Shown here piece after piece: positions 1 through 5,914 of a stretch of DNA of 6,579 nt. The stretch spans positions 1-6,579 of the forward strand of contig DMJN01000154.1 in assembly GCA_003451715.1 (NCBI GenBank), given 5' to 3'. A program made the position numbers and the translations under genes. The stretch's first letter is position 1. Each line of letters starts with the position of its first letter. The stretch is from Gammaproteobacteria bacterium. Lineage in GTDB: Bacteria; Pseudomonadota; Gammaproteobacteria; Pseudomonadales; Pseudohongiellaceae. A model generated the notes under the pieces. The model saw only the letters and a list, made by a program, of their open reading frames with translations, was not told where the DNA came from and ran no database searches.

Positions 1-603
1 AACAGCGGGCAATCCTGTAATGCACCTACGAGAATGCTGGTGCCTAACTCCCGCATGGCGGAAGCGATCGAGGTAGCCAAAACCGCAGCCGCGAAAGCGA
101 CCGTAGGTGATCCCACTGCCGAGACGACCCGGCTGGGGCCCGTTGTCAGCGAACTGCAATTTAACAAGATTCAGGGACTCATCGAAAAAGGCATTGAAGA
201 AGGAGCCGAGTTGATCGCCGGCGGCCCAGGTCGGCCGGAAGGTCTTGATAAGGGCTACTACGTCCAACCGACAGTCTTTGCCAACGTTCGCAATGACATG
301 ACAATCGCCCGGGAAGAAATTTTCGGGCCAGTGCTTTCCATACTTGGCTATGAAGACGAAGCAGAAGCCATTGGAATCGCCAACGATACCGACTATGGTC
401 TGTCCGGCTATGTATCTGGAGATCCGGAACATGCACAACGCGTAGCTCGGCGGCTACGCACAGGCAATGTGCACATTAATGGTGCCGGCCCGGATTTTTC
501 AGCGCCTTTCGGCGGTTATAAGCAGTCCGGCAATGGACGCGAATGGGGCCTGGAAGGATTTGAAGAATTTCTGGAAACCAAGGCCATGATGGGTGCTGCA
601 TGA
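1..603 (+). CDS. Aldehyde dehydrogenase family protein, C-terminal part (5' end outside window)
   Basis: This is the last 200 residues of an NAD(P)-dependent aldehyde dehydrogenase, which oxidises an aldehyde to a carboxylic acid in the cytoplasm. The reading frame is open from base 1 and begins with the active-site signature [11 protein letters not shown]; Cys6 of the visible part is the catalytic thiol. The cofactor-binding motif EEIFGPV lies at visible residues 105-111. The end of the protein carries the family-typical GNVHING and [13 protein letters not shown] segments, the latter near visible residues 169-181. A full ALDH is about 480-500 residues, so roughly 280 N-terminal residues, including the glutamate general base, are off the left edge. 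A VOC gene follows 10 bases after the stop and is probably co-transcribed. Family assignment is very secure. The substrate cannot be told; the overall look is of the broad betaine/acyl-aldehyde-type group. Confidence 0.96.
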   Translation, partial: NSGQSCNAPTRMLVPNSRMAEAIEVAKTAAAKATVGDPTAETTRLGPVVSELQFNKIQGLIEKGIEEGAELIAGGPGRPEGLDKGYYVQPTVFANVRNDMTIAREEIFGPVLSILGYEDEAEAIGIANDTDYGLSGYVSGDPEHAQRVARRLRTGNVHINGAGPDFSAPFGGYKQSGNGREWGLEGFEEFLETKAMMGAA

Positions 604-612
604 GGGGAAAGG
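602..612 (+). promoter_or_regulatory. Ribosome binding site deciding the VOC start
   Basis: A purine-rich stretch GAGGGGAAAGG overlaps the ALDH stop codon. Its GAGG core ends 8 bases before the GTG at 614. It therefore favours GTG 614 over the in-frame GTG at 593, which lies inside the ALDH gene and upstream of this site. The arrangement suggests translational coupling to the ALDH. Confidence 0.6.
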
Positions 613-613
613 C

Positions 614-1018
614 GTGACTACTGATATTCAGAAAAATGCCATAGACATAGGCATCATCACCAACGAGCTCGAGGCAATGTTGAGTTTCTACAGTGAAACT
701 CTTGGCTTGGAACTTGAGGCTGTCATCGACATGCCCGGCGGTGGGGTGATGAATCGCTTCAAGGTGGGCGACAGCATCGTTAAGGTGATCGGAATCGATC
801 CCCCACCAAGCGTGGAGGCAGCACCGGGTGGCATCCGTGCTGCCACAGGTTATCGCTATTGGACAATACACGTTAATAATCTGGCAGAGAGCGTGCAGAA
901 GATCGAAGCCGATGGCTACAAGGTCGTAGTGCCCGTCAAGGAAATCCGTGCTGGCATCACTATAGCAATCGTGGAAGATCCCGACGGCAACTGGGTCGAG
1001 CTGCTGCAAAACGGATAA
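614..1018 (+). CDS. VOC family (glyoxalase/dioxygenase-fold) protein
   Basis: A 134-residue cytoplasmic protein of the vicinal oxygen chelate superfamily, whose members include glyoxalases, ring-cleavage dioxygenases, epimerases and resistance proteins. Two paired beta-alpha-beta-beta-beta modules are visible. The first starts at IDIGIITNELEAMLSFYSETLGLE (residues 10-33 region). The second starts at YWTIHVNNL (82-90) and ends with the hallmark DPDGNWVELLQ (122-132). In module two, His86 and Glu129 sit at metal-ligand positions. In module one the usual His/Gln is Asp11, and no obvious acidic ligand appears at the end of SIVKVIG (54-60). GTG 614 is chosen as start because of the ribosome binding site at 602-612; an in-frame GTG at 593 would add seven residues. 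Linkage to ALDH suggests shared small-molecule metabolism, but no substrate can be assigned. It could be an atypical metal-binding enzyme or a ligand-binding protein. Confidence 0.9.
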   Translation: MTTDIQKNAIDIGIITNELEAMLSFYSETLGLELEAVIDMPGGGVMNRFKVGDSIVKVIGIDPPPSVEAAPGGIRAATGYRYWTIHVNNLAESVQKIEADGYKVVVPVKEIRAGITIAIVEDPDGNWVELLQNG

Positions 1019-1134
1019 TTGCGCCGATCAGCTCCACGGGCAGGAATCTTACCCTGACCAGTCATCAGATTTATTCTTCCGGCATTGTTAGATTGGAGTA
1101 CACTGTCGGTTAAATCCTTACCCCAGAGATCTGC

Positions 1135-1140
1135 GGAGGA
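1135..1140 (+). promoter_or_regulatory. Strong ribosome binding site for the bicupin gene
   Basis: GGAGGA lies 4 bases before the ATG at 1145, close to the ideal anti-16S complement. It fixes the start there, where the protein opens directly with a signal peptide, rather than at the in-frame TTG at 1085. The upstream start would put 20 extra polar residues in front of the signal sequence. Confidence 0.7.
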
Positions 1141-1144
1141 ACTC

Positions 1145-1876
1145 ATGAGTCACGGTATCCGAGTACTACTCGGTGCTGTGCTGCTGTCCGGCATGGCACT
1201 GCTTGATAATTCCTCTCTATTCATCGATTCCGTCCTCGCCCAGGAGCAAGATTATCCCCATGCTTTTCCCCGACCCGGCGTAATCAAGTTACTGGATAAT
1301 GAGCGCGTGTTGATCTGGGAAGTGGTGTGGCCCGATGGCGCACCGGCACCCTATCACCGCCATCAGTATGATATGACCGGCGTGTTTCTGCGCTGGGGCC
1401 CGCTGCGAGTAACCCGTCTGGACGGAACCTACACCGACAGCCTGGAACCGTTTGAAGTGCCCAGCGTGTTCTTCCTGGAGAAAGGCGTGACTCACAAGGA
1501 AGAAGGTATCGGCACACCGGAGCGGCACTCTATTATGATCGACCTGAAGGAATATACGGTCCCAGCTATGAACAGGCGCGGAGATGAAATCAACCCGTTC
1601 CATCCAGGCAGCGGAGAGGAACTGCTTGATAATGAAAGACTGACCATCAACCATTTGAATTTACAAACCGGGCAATCATTCCCGCTGCACTATCATGCAG
1701 AAGATTCCGTTCTGGTGTTTCTCTCAGGGGGCACCTTGCGACTGATCAGTGATGACGGACAACAGGAGTACAAAAACCTGACACGCAAGGATGTCTGGTA
1801 TCTGCCGAGAGGGCAATCCCATTCCTTAGAGGTTGTCAGTGGTTCACCTGAGATCATGCTGTATCAACTTAAGTAG
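1145..1876 (+). CDS. Exported two-domain cupin (bicupin) protein
   Basis: A 243-residue protein with a hydrophobic N-terminal segment (residues 6-20) and a likely signal-peptidase site after VLA (residue 32), so probably periplasmic. Two cupin barrels follow. The first has HRH (His71, His73) and a distal His117. The second has HYH (His182, His184) and distal His226 in PRGQSH. Each thus offers three His ligands for a metal, while the Glu usual in cupin motif 1 is not evident in either. Residues 47-94 and 158-205 align without gaps at about 20 identical positions of 48, both opening with LLDNER, so the barrels arose by internal duplication. The gene opens a four-gene plus-strand run; the DUF1272 gene begins 2 bases after its stop. 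Cupins range from dioxygenases and isomerases to sugar or ligand binders, so the function is open. The fold assignment is confident. Confidence 0.85.
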   Translation: MSHGIRVLLGAVLLSGMALLDNSSLFIDSVLAQEQDYPHAFPRPGVIKLLDNERVLIWEVVWPDGAPAPYHRHQYDMTGVFLRWGPLRVTRLDGTYTDSLEPFEVPSVFFLEKGVTHKEEGIGTPERHSIMIDLKEYTVPAMNRRGDEINPFHPGSGEELLDNERLTINHLNLQTGQSFPLHYHAEDSVLVFLSGGTLRLISDDGQQEYKNLTRKDVWYLPRGQSHSLEVVSGSPEIMLYQLK

Positions 1877-1878
1877 CT

Positions 1879-2175
1879 ATGCTGGAACTGCGACCGAACT
1901 GCGAACTGTGTGATAAAAATCTGTCGCCCAGCTCAAGCGAAGCACGCATATGCAGTTACGAGTGTACCTTCTGCGCAACTTGCGTAGATAATGTCTGCCC
2001 CAATTGTGGTGGCGGATTCAGCGCTCGTCCCATTCGTCCTGCTAATCCCCACAGAGAAGGTGTCAGCGTGGAGCTGCAGCCGGCGTCGAAGAACCGTAAA
2101 CAGTGTCAATTCACTAGCGCTGAAATCGAAGAAATCTCAGCCATGCTCAGGGAGATACCGCCTGAAGAACGATGA
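1879..2175 (+). CDS. DUF1272 domain-containing small cysteine-rich protein
   Basis: A 98-residue protein opening with MLELRPNCELCDKNL, the DUF1272 signature. Eight cysteines (8, 11, 25, 29, 32, 35, 40, 43) are arranged as four CxxC-like or CxxxC pairs, as in a two-zinc RING- or treble-clef-like module. The conserved CSYECTFC and CPNCGGGF segments are present, followed by RPIRP (50-54). After the domain there is a tail of about 40 residues, basic in the middle (SKNRKQ) and ending in a predicted acidic helix (SAEIEEISAMLREIPPEER). Many family members are shorter, so the tail is an extension. No signal peptide, so cytoplasmic. The start lies 2 bases after the bicupin stop, with no clear Shine-Dalgarno sequence, implying translational coupling. 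The family has no established function; zinc binding is inferred from the cysteines. Confidence 0.9.
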   Translation: MLELRPNCELCDKNLSPSSSEARICSYECTFCATCVDNVCPNCGGGFSARPIRPANPHREGVSVELQPASKNRKQCQFTSAEIEEISAMLREIPPEER

Positions 2176-2216
2176 TTGCATTGCACTGCACGGTGTAATC
2201 ACCAATAATCCTGTTT

Positions 2217-2765
2217 ATGTCCACGTTCCTGCTTGTAGGCATTGTCGTCCTGGCATTCGTCATCTGGATTTTCAACCTGTTGGTGAAAGACAGGAACCAG
2301 GTACTCGCTGCCTGGAGTGATATCGATGTGCAACTGAAACGCCGCCACGATCTGATCCCGCAACTGGTGACGACGGTGAAAGCCTACGCTGACTTCGAAC
2401 AGGCTACCATGACTGCCGTGACTGAATTACGCAGTCGCAGCGAGGCAGCCACCCATCTGCCGGAAAAGGCTGCACTGGAAGATGAAATGGTTTCAGCGAT
2501 TGGCAGACTGGTAATTCTCGCCGAAGACTATCCGGACCTGAAGGCAGATGCGAATTTCGGGCAACTGCAATCGGACCTGACTGAAATCGAGGATCATATT
2601 CAATATGCGCGACGTTTCTACAACGGTGCAGTTCGCGTCTTCAACACCCGGATACAGAGATTCCCGAATAATCTGATTGCCAAAACACTGCGCTTTTCGG
2701 AAGCTGAGTTTTTTGAAGTGCAGCAGGCTACAGAACGACAGAGTCCAACGGTGGAGATCGACTAG
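2217..2765 (+). CDS. lemA: LemA family membrane-anchored protein
   Basis: A 182-residue LemA protein, close to the usual family length. One N-terminal transmembrane segment (about residues 3-22) is followed by a long helical-bundle domain. Family hallmarks are WSDIDVQLKRRHDLIPQLVTTVKAYA (33-58), AEDYPDLKADANFGQLQSDL (102-121), and RFYNGAVRVFNTRIQRFPNNLIA (133-155) ending in EFFEV (164-168). It is probably anchored in the inner membrane with the helical domain on one face; orientation cannot be read from the sequence. The DUF2207 gene starts on the base after its stop codon, and this pairing is common in bacteria. The molecular role of LemA proteins is unresolved. The start at 2217 has no good Shine-Dalgarno sequence, but it is the only start that gives a complete transmembrane segment and family-typical N-terminus. 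Confidence 0.95.
   Translation: MSTFLLVGIVVLAFVIWIFNLLVKDRNQVLAAWSDIDVQLKRRHDLIPQLVTTVKAYADFEQATMTAVTELRSRSEAATHLPEKAALEDEMVSAIGRLVILAEDYPDLKADANFGQLQSDLTEIEDHIQYARRFYNGAVRVFNTRIQRFPNNLIAKTLRFSEAEFFEVQQATERQSPTVEID
2753..2756 (+). promoter_or_regulatory. Ribosome binding site for the DUF2207 gene
   Basis: GGAG inside the last codons of lemA lies 9 bases before the ATG at 2766. The DUF2207 gene therefore carries its own initiation signal while directly abutting the lemA stop. Confidence 0.5.
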
Positions 2766-4466
2766 ATGAAACGTCTCATTCAATCGATGCTCTGCCTTAG
2801 CTGCTGGATATTTTACAGCGGACTGGCTCTCGGGCAGGAACAGATACTCTCCTTTCACAGCGAGATCCGGATCCAGACAGATGCCAGTATGCTGGTCACC
2901 GAGATTATTCGAGTACGTGCCGAAGGCCAACAGATTCAACGCGGTATTTTTCGAGATTTCCCAACTCGTTATAACGATCGTTTCGGGAATAGCTTTGTTG
3001 TCGATTTCGAAATGTTAACCGCAACCCGTGATGGTGTACTGGAAACCTGGCGTGTTGAAAATATTGGCAATGGCGTGCGCATCTATCTGGGTAATGCAGA
3101 TGTATTTCTCCAACCCGGCGAGTACAGCTATGCCATCAGTTATCGAACCAACCGGCAAATTGGCTATTTTGCAGACCATGACGAACTCTACTGGAACGTC
3201 ACTGGCAATGGCTGGGCTTTCCAGATTTTGCAGGCCAGTGCTACTGTCTCTTTTCCAGACAATGTTGCAGGGGCAGACCTGACCATGGAAGGCTACACCG
3301 GCCCCTTCGGAGCGGCCGGCCAGGCCTACATCGCGTCAGTTCAGGACGGTTCCGCCTCTATTCAGACCACTGCGACGCTACCGGGAGGAGCCGGCCTTAC
3401 ACTGGTGATGACCTGGCCGAAAGGAGTGATTGTTGAGCCCACTGCCCTAGAAAGATTCTCCTACTTGCTGGTGGATAACAGGGGGCTGCTGATTGCGCTA
3501 CTGACCTTGCTGGCAGCAGCGACTTATCTGTACCTGGCCTGGTCACGAGTGGGGCGCGACCCTCAGAGCGGCACCATCTTCCCACATTACACCCCTCCTA
3601 AGGGATATTCTCCTGCCTCAGCCCGTTACATATCGAAGATGAGTTATGACATGCAGGTGTTCACGGCGGCTGTTATCAATCTCGCGGTAAAGGGTTACCT
3701 GCAGATTACCAAAGAACAGAAAGAATACGTACTGAGCAAAACCTTTTCCAAAACTCCCCTGGCTGCCGGTGAGCAGGTAATTATCGACAAGCTGTTTTCT
3801 GAAAACGAAGTATTGGAACTGAAAAAGGAAAATCATGAGATCGTGATGGGTGCAATCAAGGGACACCGTAAGGCATTGAAGCGGAATTATCTAAATATCT
3901 GCTTCGCTAAAAACTCCAGTTTTCTAATTCCCTCCGCGTTGGGGGCTATAGTGATGCTGGGAGTTATCGCTGTACTGGGCGCCCTGACCATCGCAGTGGT
4001 AGCTATCTTCGCCGTGATTGCCGGATTGCATGGCTTGTTCGCCTATTTGTTAAAGGCACCTTCGGTGCGGGGCCGCGTGTTAATGGACAAACTGGAAGGA
4101 TTCAAGCTTTATTTGGAAGTCGCGGAGGAAGACGATCTGAATTTGCGACATCCCCCAGACAAGACACCGGAGCTATTCGAACAAATGCTGCCCTATGCGA
4201 TAGCACTGGGAGTCGCCGAAGACTGGTCTGAGAAGTTCACGGCAGTTTTTTTGAAACTGCAATCACAAACTGGGGTGGCCTATCATCCTTACTGGTATCG
4301 CGGTCATTTCGACATCCAGCACATGAACGAATTCTCATCAGATGTCTCCAGTTCCATGAGTTCGGTCATATCCAGCTCATCGACACCTCCCGGCTCCAGT
4401 TCCGGAGCTGGCGGTGGCGGATTCTCCGGCGGCGGTGGCGGCGGTGGCGGCGGCGGTGGTTGGTAG
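2766..4466 (+). CDS. DUF2207 domain-containing membrane protein with poly-Gly tail
   Basis: A 566-residue envelope protein. It has a signal peptide (hydrophobic 8-22, probable cleavage near ALG/QEQ at 23). An extracytoplasmic beta-rich DUF2207 domain follows (about 25-225), with the typical RGIFRDFPTRY (59-69) and ELYWNVTGNGW (140-150). One transmembrane segment (about 239-258) leads to a region containing GYSPASARYI (280-289). A long hydrophobic hairpin (about 385-428) then gives probably two more membrane spans. A conserved domain with DKLEGFKLYLEVAEEDDLN (441-459) and MLPYAIALGVAEDWSEKF (474-491) is next. The C-terminus is a Ser-rich linker (524-546) and a glycine tail with 11 consecutive Gly ending in Trp566. 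It sits directly after lemA and is surely co-transcribed with it. The pair is thought to form a membrane complex, but that is inference. No catalytic residues are recognised. The last gene before the convergent terminator. Confidence 0.93.
   Translation: MKRLIQSMLCLSCWIFYSGLALGQEQILSFHSEIRIQTDASMLVTEIIRVRAEGQQIQRGIFRDFPTRYNDRFGNSFVVDFEMLTATRDGVLETWRVENIGNGVRIYLGNADVFLQPGEYSYAISYRTNRQIGYFADHDELYWNVTGNGWAFQILQASATVSFPDNVAGADLTMEGYTGPFGAAGQAYIASVQDGSASIQTTATLPGGAGLTLVMTWPKGVIVEPTALERFSYLLVDNRGLLIALLTLLAAATYLYLAWSRVGRDPQSGTIFPHYTPPKGYSPASARYISKMSYDMQVFTAAVINLAVKGYLQITKEQKEYVLSKTFSKTPLAAGEQVIIDKLFSENEVLELKKENHEIVMGAIKGHRKALKRNYLNICFAKNSSFLIPSALGAIVMLGVIAVLGALTIAVVAIFAVIAGLHGLFAYLLKAPSVRGRVLMDKLEGFKLYLEVAEEDDLNLRHPPDKTPELFEQMLPYAIALGVAEDWSEKFTAVFLKLQSQTGVAYHPYWYRGHFDIQHMNEFSSDVSSSMSSVISSSSTPPGSSSGAGGGGFSGGGGGGGGGGGW
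4428..4460 (+). repeat. GGC/GGT glycine-codon microsatellite
   Basis: Eleven consecutive glycine codons, using only GGC and GGT in a near-regular GGC-GGC-GGT rhythm, encode residues 555-565 of the DUF2207 protein. A second shorter run of four Gly codons lies at 4410-4421. Such a tract can change length by slippage in units of one codon without losing frame. Gly-rich C-termini are common in DUF2207 and TPM-domain proteins. Confidence 0.8.
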
Positions 4467-4630
4467 CCCAGCTAGTCCAGCAATACTGATGTTTTGTCAG
4501 CTCTACGCTGGCGAGAGATACCAGAGAAGAAGAATACAAAAACTCCGATGCGGTATCTCAATGCAAGCAGCTATCAATGCTATTGCAGTATCACCAAAAA
4601 AGGTTCCGAGCATCAGCCCGGTGAAACCTG

Positions 4631-4668
4631 GACGAGGAATTCACTGGGAATCCCTCGTCTGATTTCTT
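4631..4668 (+). terminator. Likely bidirectional intrinsic terminator between convergent operons
   Basis: An inverted repeat at 4631-4642 and 4648-4659 (arms starting GACGAGG and ending CCTCGTC) forms a 12-position stem around a 5-base loop (ACTGG). Read on the plus strand it has one A-C mismatch and is followed by TGATTTCTT, a moderate U-rich tail. Read on the minus strand the mismatch becomes a G-U wobble, so the stem is fully paired, but the tail (CAGGTTTCAC) is poor. It lies 164 bases after the DUF2207 stop and 14 bases beyond the DUF6265 stop, where a shared terminator would be expected. The rest of the 4467-4673 gap shows no convincing gene or motif. Confidence 0.6.
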
Positions 4669-4673
4669 GCGGC

Positions 4674-5177
4674 TTAGTGGGGGTTAGGGGGGGTATTGAA
4701 GATAACTCTCGAGGCTAGTTCGATATCGAAAGTGCCGCCACCATCCTGACCGACATGAATGATAAAAGTATCGGCATCGGGATTACTGTAGCCAAGGGTT
4801 GGCATTCCAAATCCGGACACGTCGACAAACTTGACGCTATTGGAAGTGATTTCTGCCAGTTCCATTTCCTGGGCAGATTCGGTGCGCGGTTCCATGCCTG
4901 GATCCCACTGCTGAATATGCAGAACCAGTGATCCATCTACTTCTTCGATGGTAATCATTTCGAACATGCTGGTGGCATCGTTACCGGTCATGCGCACGGC
5001 TGCCATTAGTGAACTTCCTTCTGTGGCAATCCAGTTTTCTTCCAATTGATTCGGTCCCAGGTTGCCTGCCCAGTTGCCGGTCATCCAGTCCAGCTGTTCT
5101 ATGGTGGCTGGCGGACCGGCGGCTAATGTTGTACTGCTCAGCAGGGCAAGTAAGACTATCGATGTTAATTTCTTCAT
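4674..5177 (-). CDS. Exported DUF6265-type protein
   Basis: A 167-residue protein with a clear signal peptide (KK, hydrophobic core 6-14, likely cleavage after LAA or AAG at 20-21), so periplasmic or secreted. The mature part matches the DUF6265 pattern: LDWMTGNWAG (29-38), EENW (46-49) followed by a small-residue turn, then MFEMITIEEVDGSLVLHIQQ (71-90). These look like a lipocalin-like beta barrel of alternating strands. The family has no established function, and the resemblance to small ligand-binding barrels is inference. A GGAG lies 10 bases before the ATG. The gene is 35 bases downstream of the alpha/beta hydrolase gene and is probably the last gene of that operon. Its final codons run through a seven-C tract (plus-strand G at 4687-4693), so the extreme C-terminus (NTPPNPH) is exposed to slippage or sequencing error. 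Confidence 0.8.
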   Translation of the reverse strand: MKKLTSIVLLALLSSTTLAAGPPATIEQLDWMTGNWAGNLGPNQLEENWIATEGSSLMAAVRMTGNDATSMFEMITIEEVDGSLVLHIQQWDPGMEPRTESAQEMELAEITSNSVKFVDVSGFGMPTLGYSNPDADTFIIHVGQDGGGTFDIELASRVIFNTPPNPH

Positions 5178-5212
5178 TTTATGGTTACTCCAATTGGTGA
5201 TGTTTTTTCCAG

Positions 5213-5887
5213 CTATTTAACTTTATCTAACCAGGGATCCAGAGACTCCCAATTCATGCGAAACATATGCGGGGCACTATCCAGAATAGCAGCATCCAGA
5301 TCAACGCCCGCCTGGGTGAGAGCATCAACTGTTTCGTCGAAGCGATCTGCCCAGCCCAGTTGGTCGGCGCCACCGATGCGCAGATAGATTGGAAAGCCGT
5401 TTAAGGGACGGTTATCGACTACGGACGTAGCGAGCGCGGGAACGGCGACTACACCCTTGTAGTCTTCCGGATTGCGACGCGCAATTTCCAGGGCAGATAT
5501 GCCACCATTGGAAATTCCGGCGAGCAACACTTTACCTGCGGCGATATTCTCTCTTTTTTGCAGTTCCACTATCAGTTGTTCTACCTTGCCATTGTTTTCC
5601 TCGCCACGAAACGCGCGGTTGTTCGGTGAGATTGGCACCGCGACTACCCAGCCACGCTGTGCAAAACCACCCCCGAGCCACATGGAGGTGTCTCTCGAAA
5701 TGGAGGCATTACCGGGCCCACCGCCCATCAGAATTAACAGGGGTGCCGGCTGATCTATCGTCTCTGCGGGTTGCACCATGAACACGTTCAAGCGTGATCC
5801 ATCGGCGAGATCGATGCGTTCCTGGGCCTTAGTCATTGCGGGGAGGAATAGCAGCAACAGACTTAGCAGTAAACTTGTTCTTTTCAT
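5213..5887 (-). CDS. Exported alpha/beta hydrolase (esterase-like)
   Basis: A 224-residue alpha/beta-hydrolase-fold protein with a signal peptide (hydrophobic 5-16, likely cleavage after TKA at 21), so acting in the periplasm or outside. The putative oxyanion-hole segment is LILMGGGPGN (51-60). The nucleophile elbow is GISNGG with Ser126. Asp175 in IGGADQLG and His207 in SAPHMF sit at the positions expected for the rest of the triad, so all three catalytic residues appear intact. The size and lack of a large cap fit a dienelactone-hydrolase-like, PHB-depolymerase-like or prolyl-oligopeptidase-like esterase. The substrate is unknown. AAGGA lies 4 bases before the ATG. The gene follows the SDR gene by 27 bases and precedes the DUF6265 gene by 35 bases, consistent with one minus-strand operon. 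Confidence 0.87.
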   Translation of the reverse strand: MKRTSLLLSLLLLFLPAMTKAQERIDLADGSRLNVFMVQPAETIDQPAPLLILMGGGPGNASISRDTSMWLGGGFAQRGWVVAVPISPNNRAFRGEENNGKVEQLIVELQKRENIAAGKVLLAGISNGGISALEIARRNPEDYKGVVAVPALATSVVDNRPLNGFPIYLRIGGADQLGWADRFDETVDALTQAGVDLDAAILDSAPHMFRMNWESLDPWLDKVK

Positions 5888-5914
5888 TATGTCCTTCTGC
5901 TAATTTATCAGAGC

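Noticed and set aside
476..1009. Long minus-strand open frame (177 codons) opposite the ALDH and VOC genes
   Set aside because: It spans two well-supported genes on the other strand, crosses their junction and resembles no known family.
1085..1115. Possible promoter before the bicupin (TTGTTA and TTAAAT)
   Set aside because: Each box matches only four of six consensus bases and the spacer is 19 bases. A promoter in the 126-base gap is likely, but this is not good enough to call.
1289..1654. Minus-strand open frame opposite the bicupin
   Set aside because: It lies entirely antisense to conserved cupin motifs and has no ribosome binding site or recognisable domain.
1991..2320. Plus-strand open frame overlapping DUF1272 and LemA
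   Set aside because: It is out of frame with both, shows no domain, and both overlapped genes have strong family signatures.
2493..2939. Minus-strand open frame of 148 codons across the lemA/DUF2207 junction
   Set aside because: It is antisense to conserved LemA coding sequence and reads as a low-information shadow.
4677..4693. G-quadruplex from the G5 and G7 runs
   Set aside because: Only two G-runs are present; four adequate tracts cannot be formed without forcing.
4414..4718. Two overlapping plus-strand open frames reaching into the 4467-4673 gap
   Set aside because: One is an out-of-frame translation of the Gly repeat (Ala/Val-rich). Both run through the terminator hairpin, and one runs into the DUF6265 gene. 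No family resemblance.
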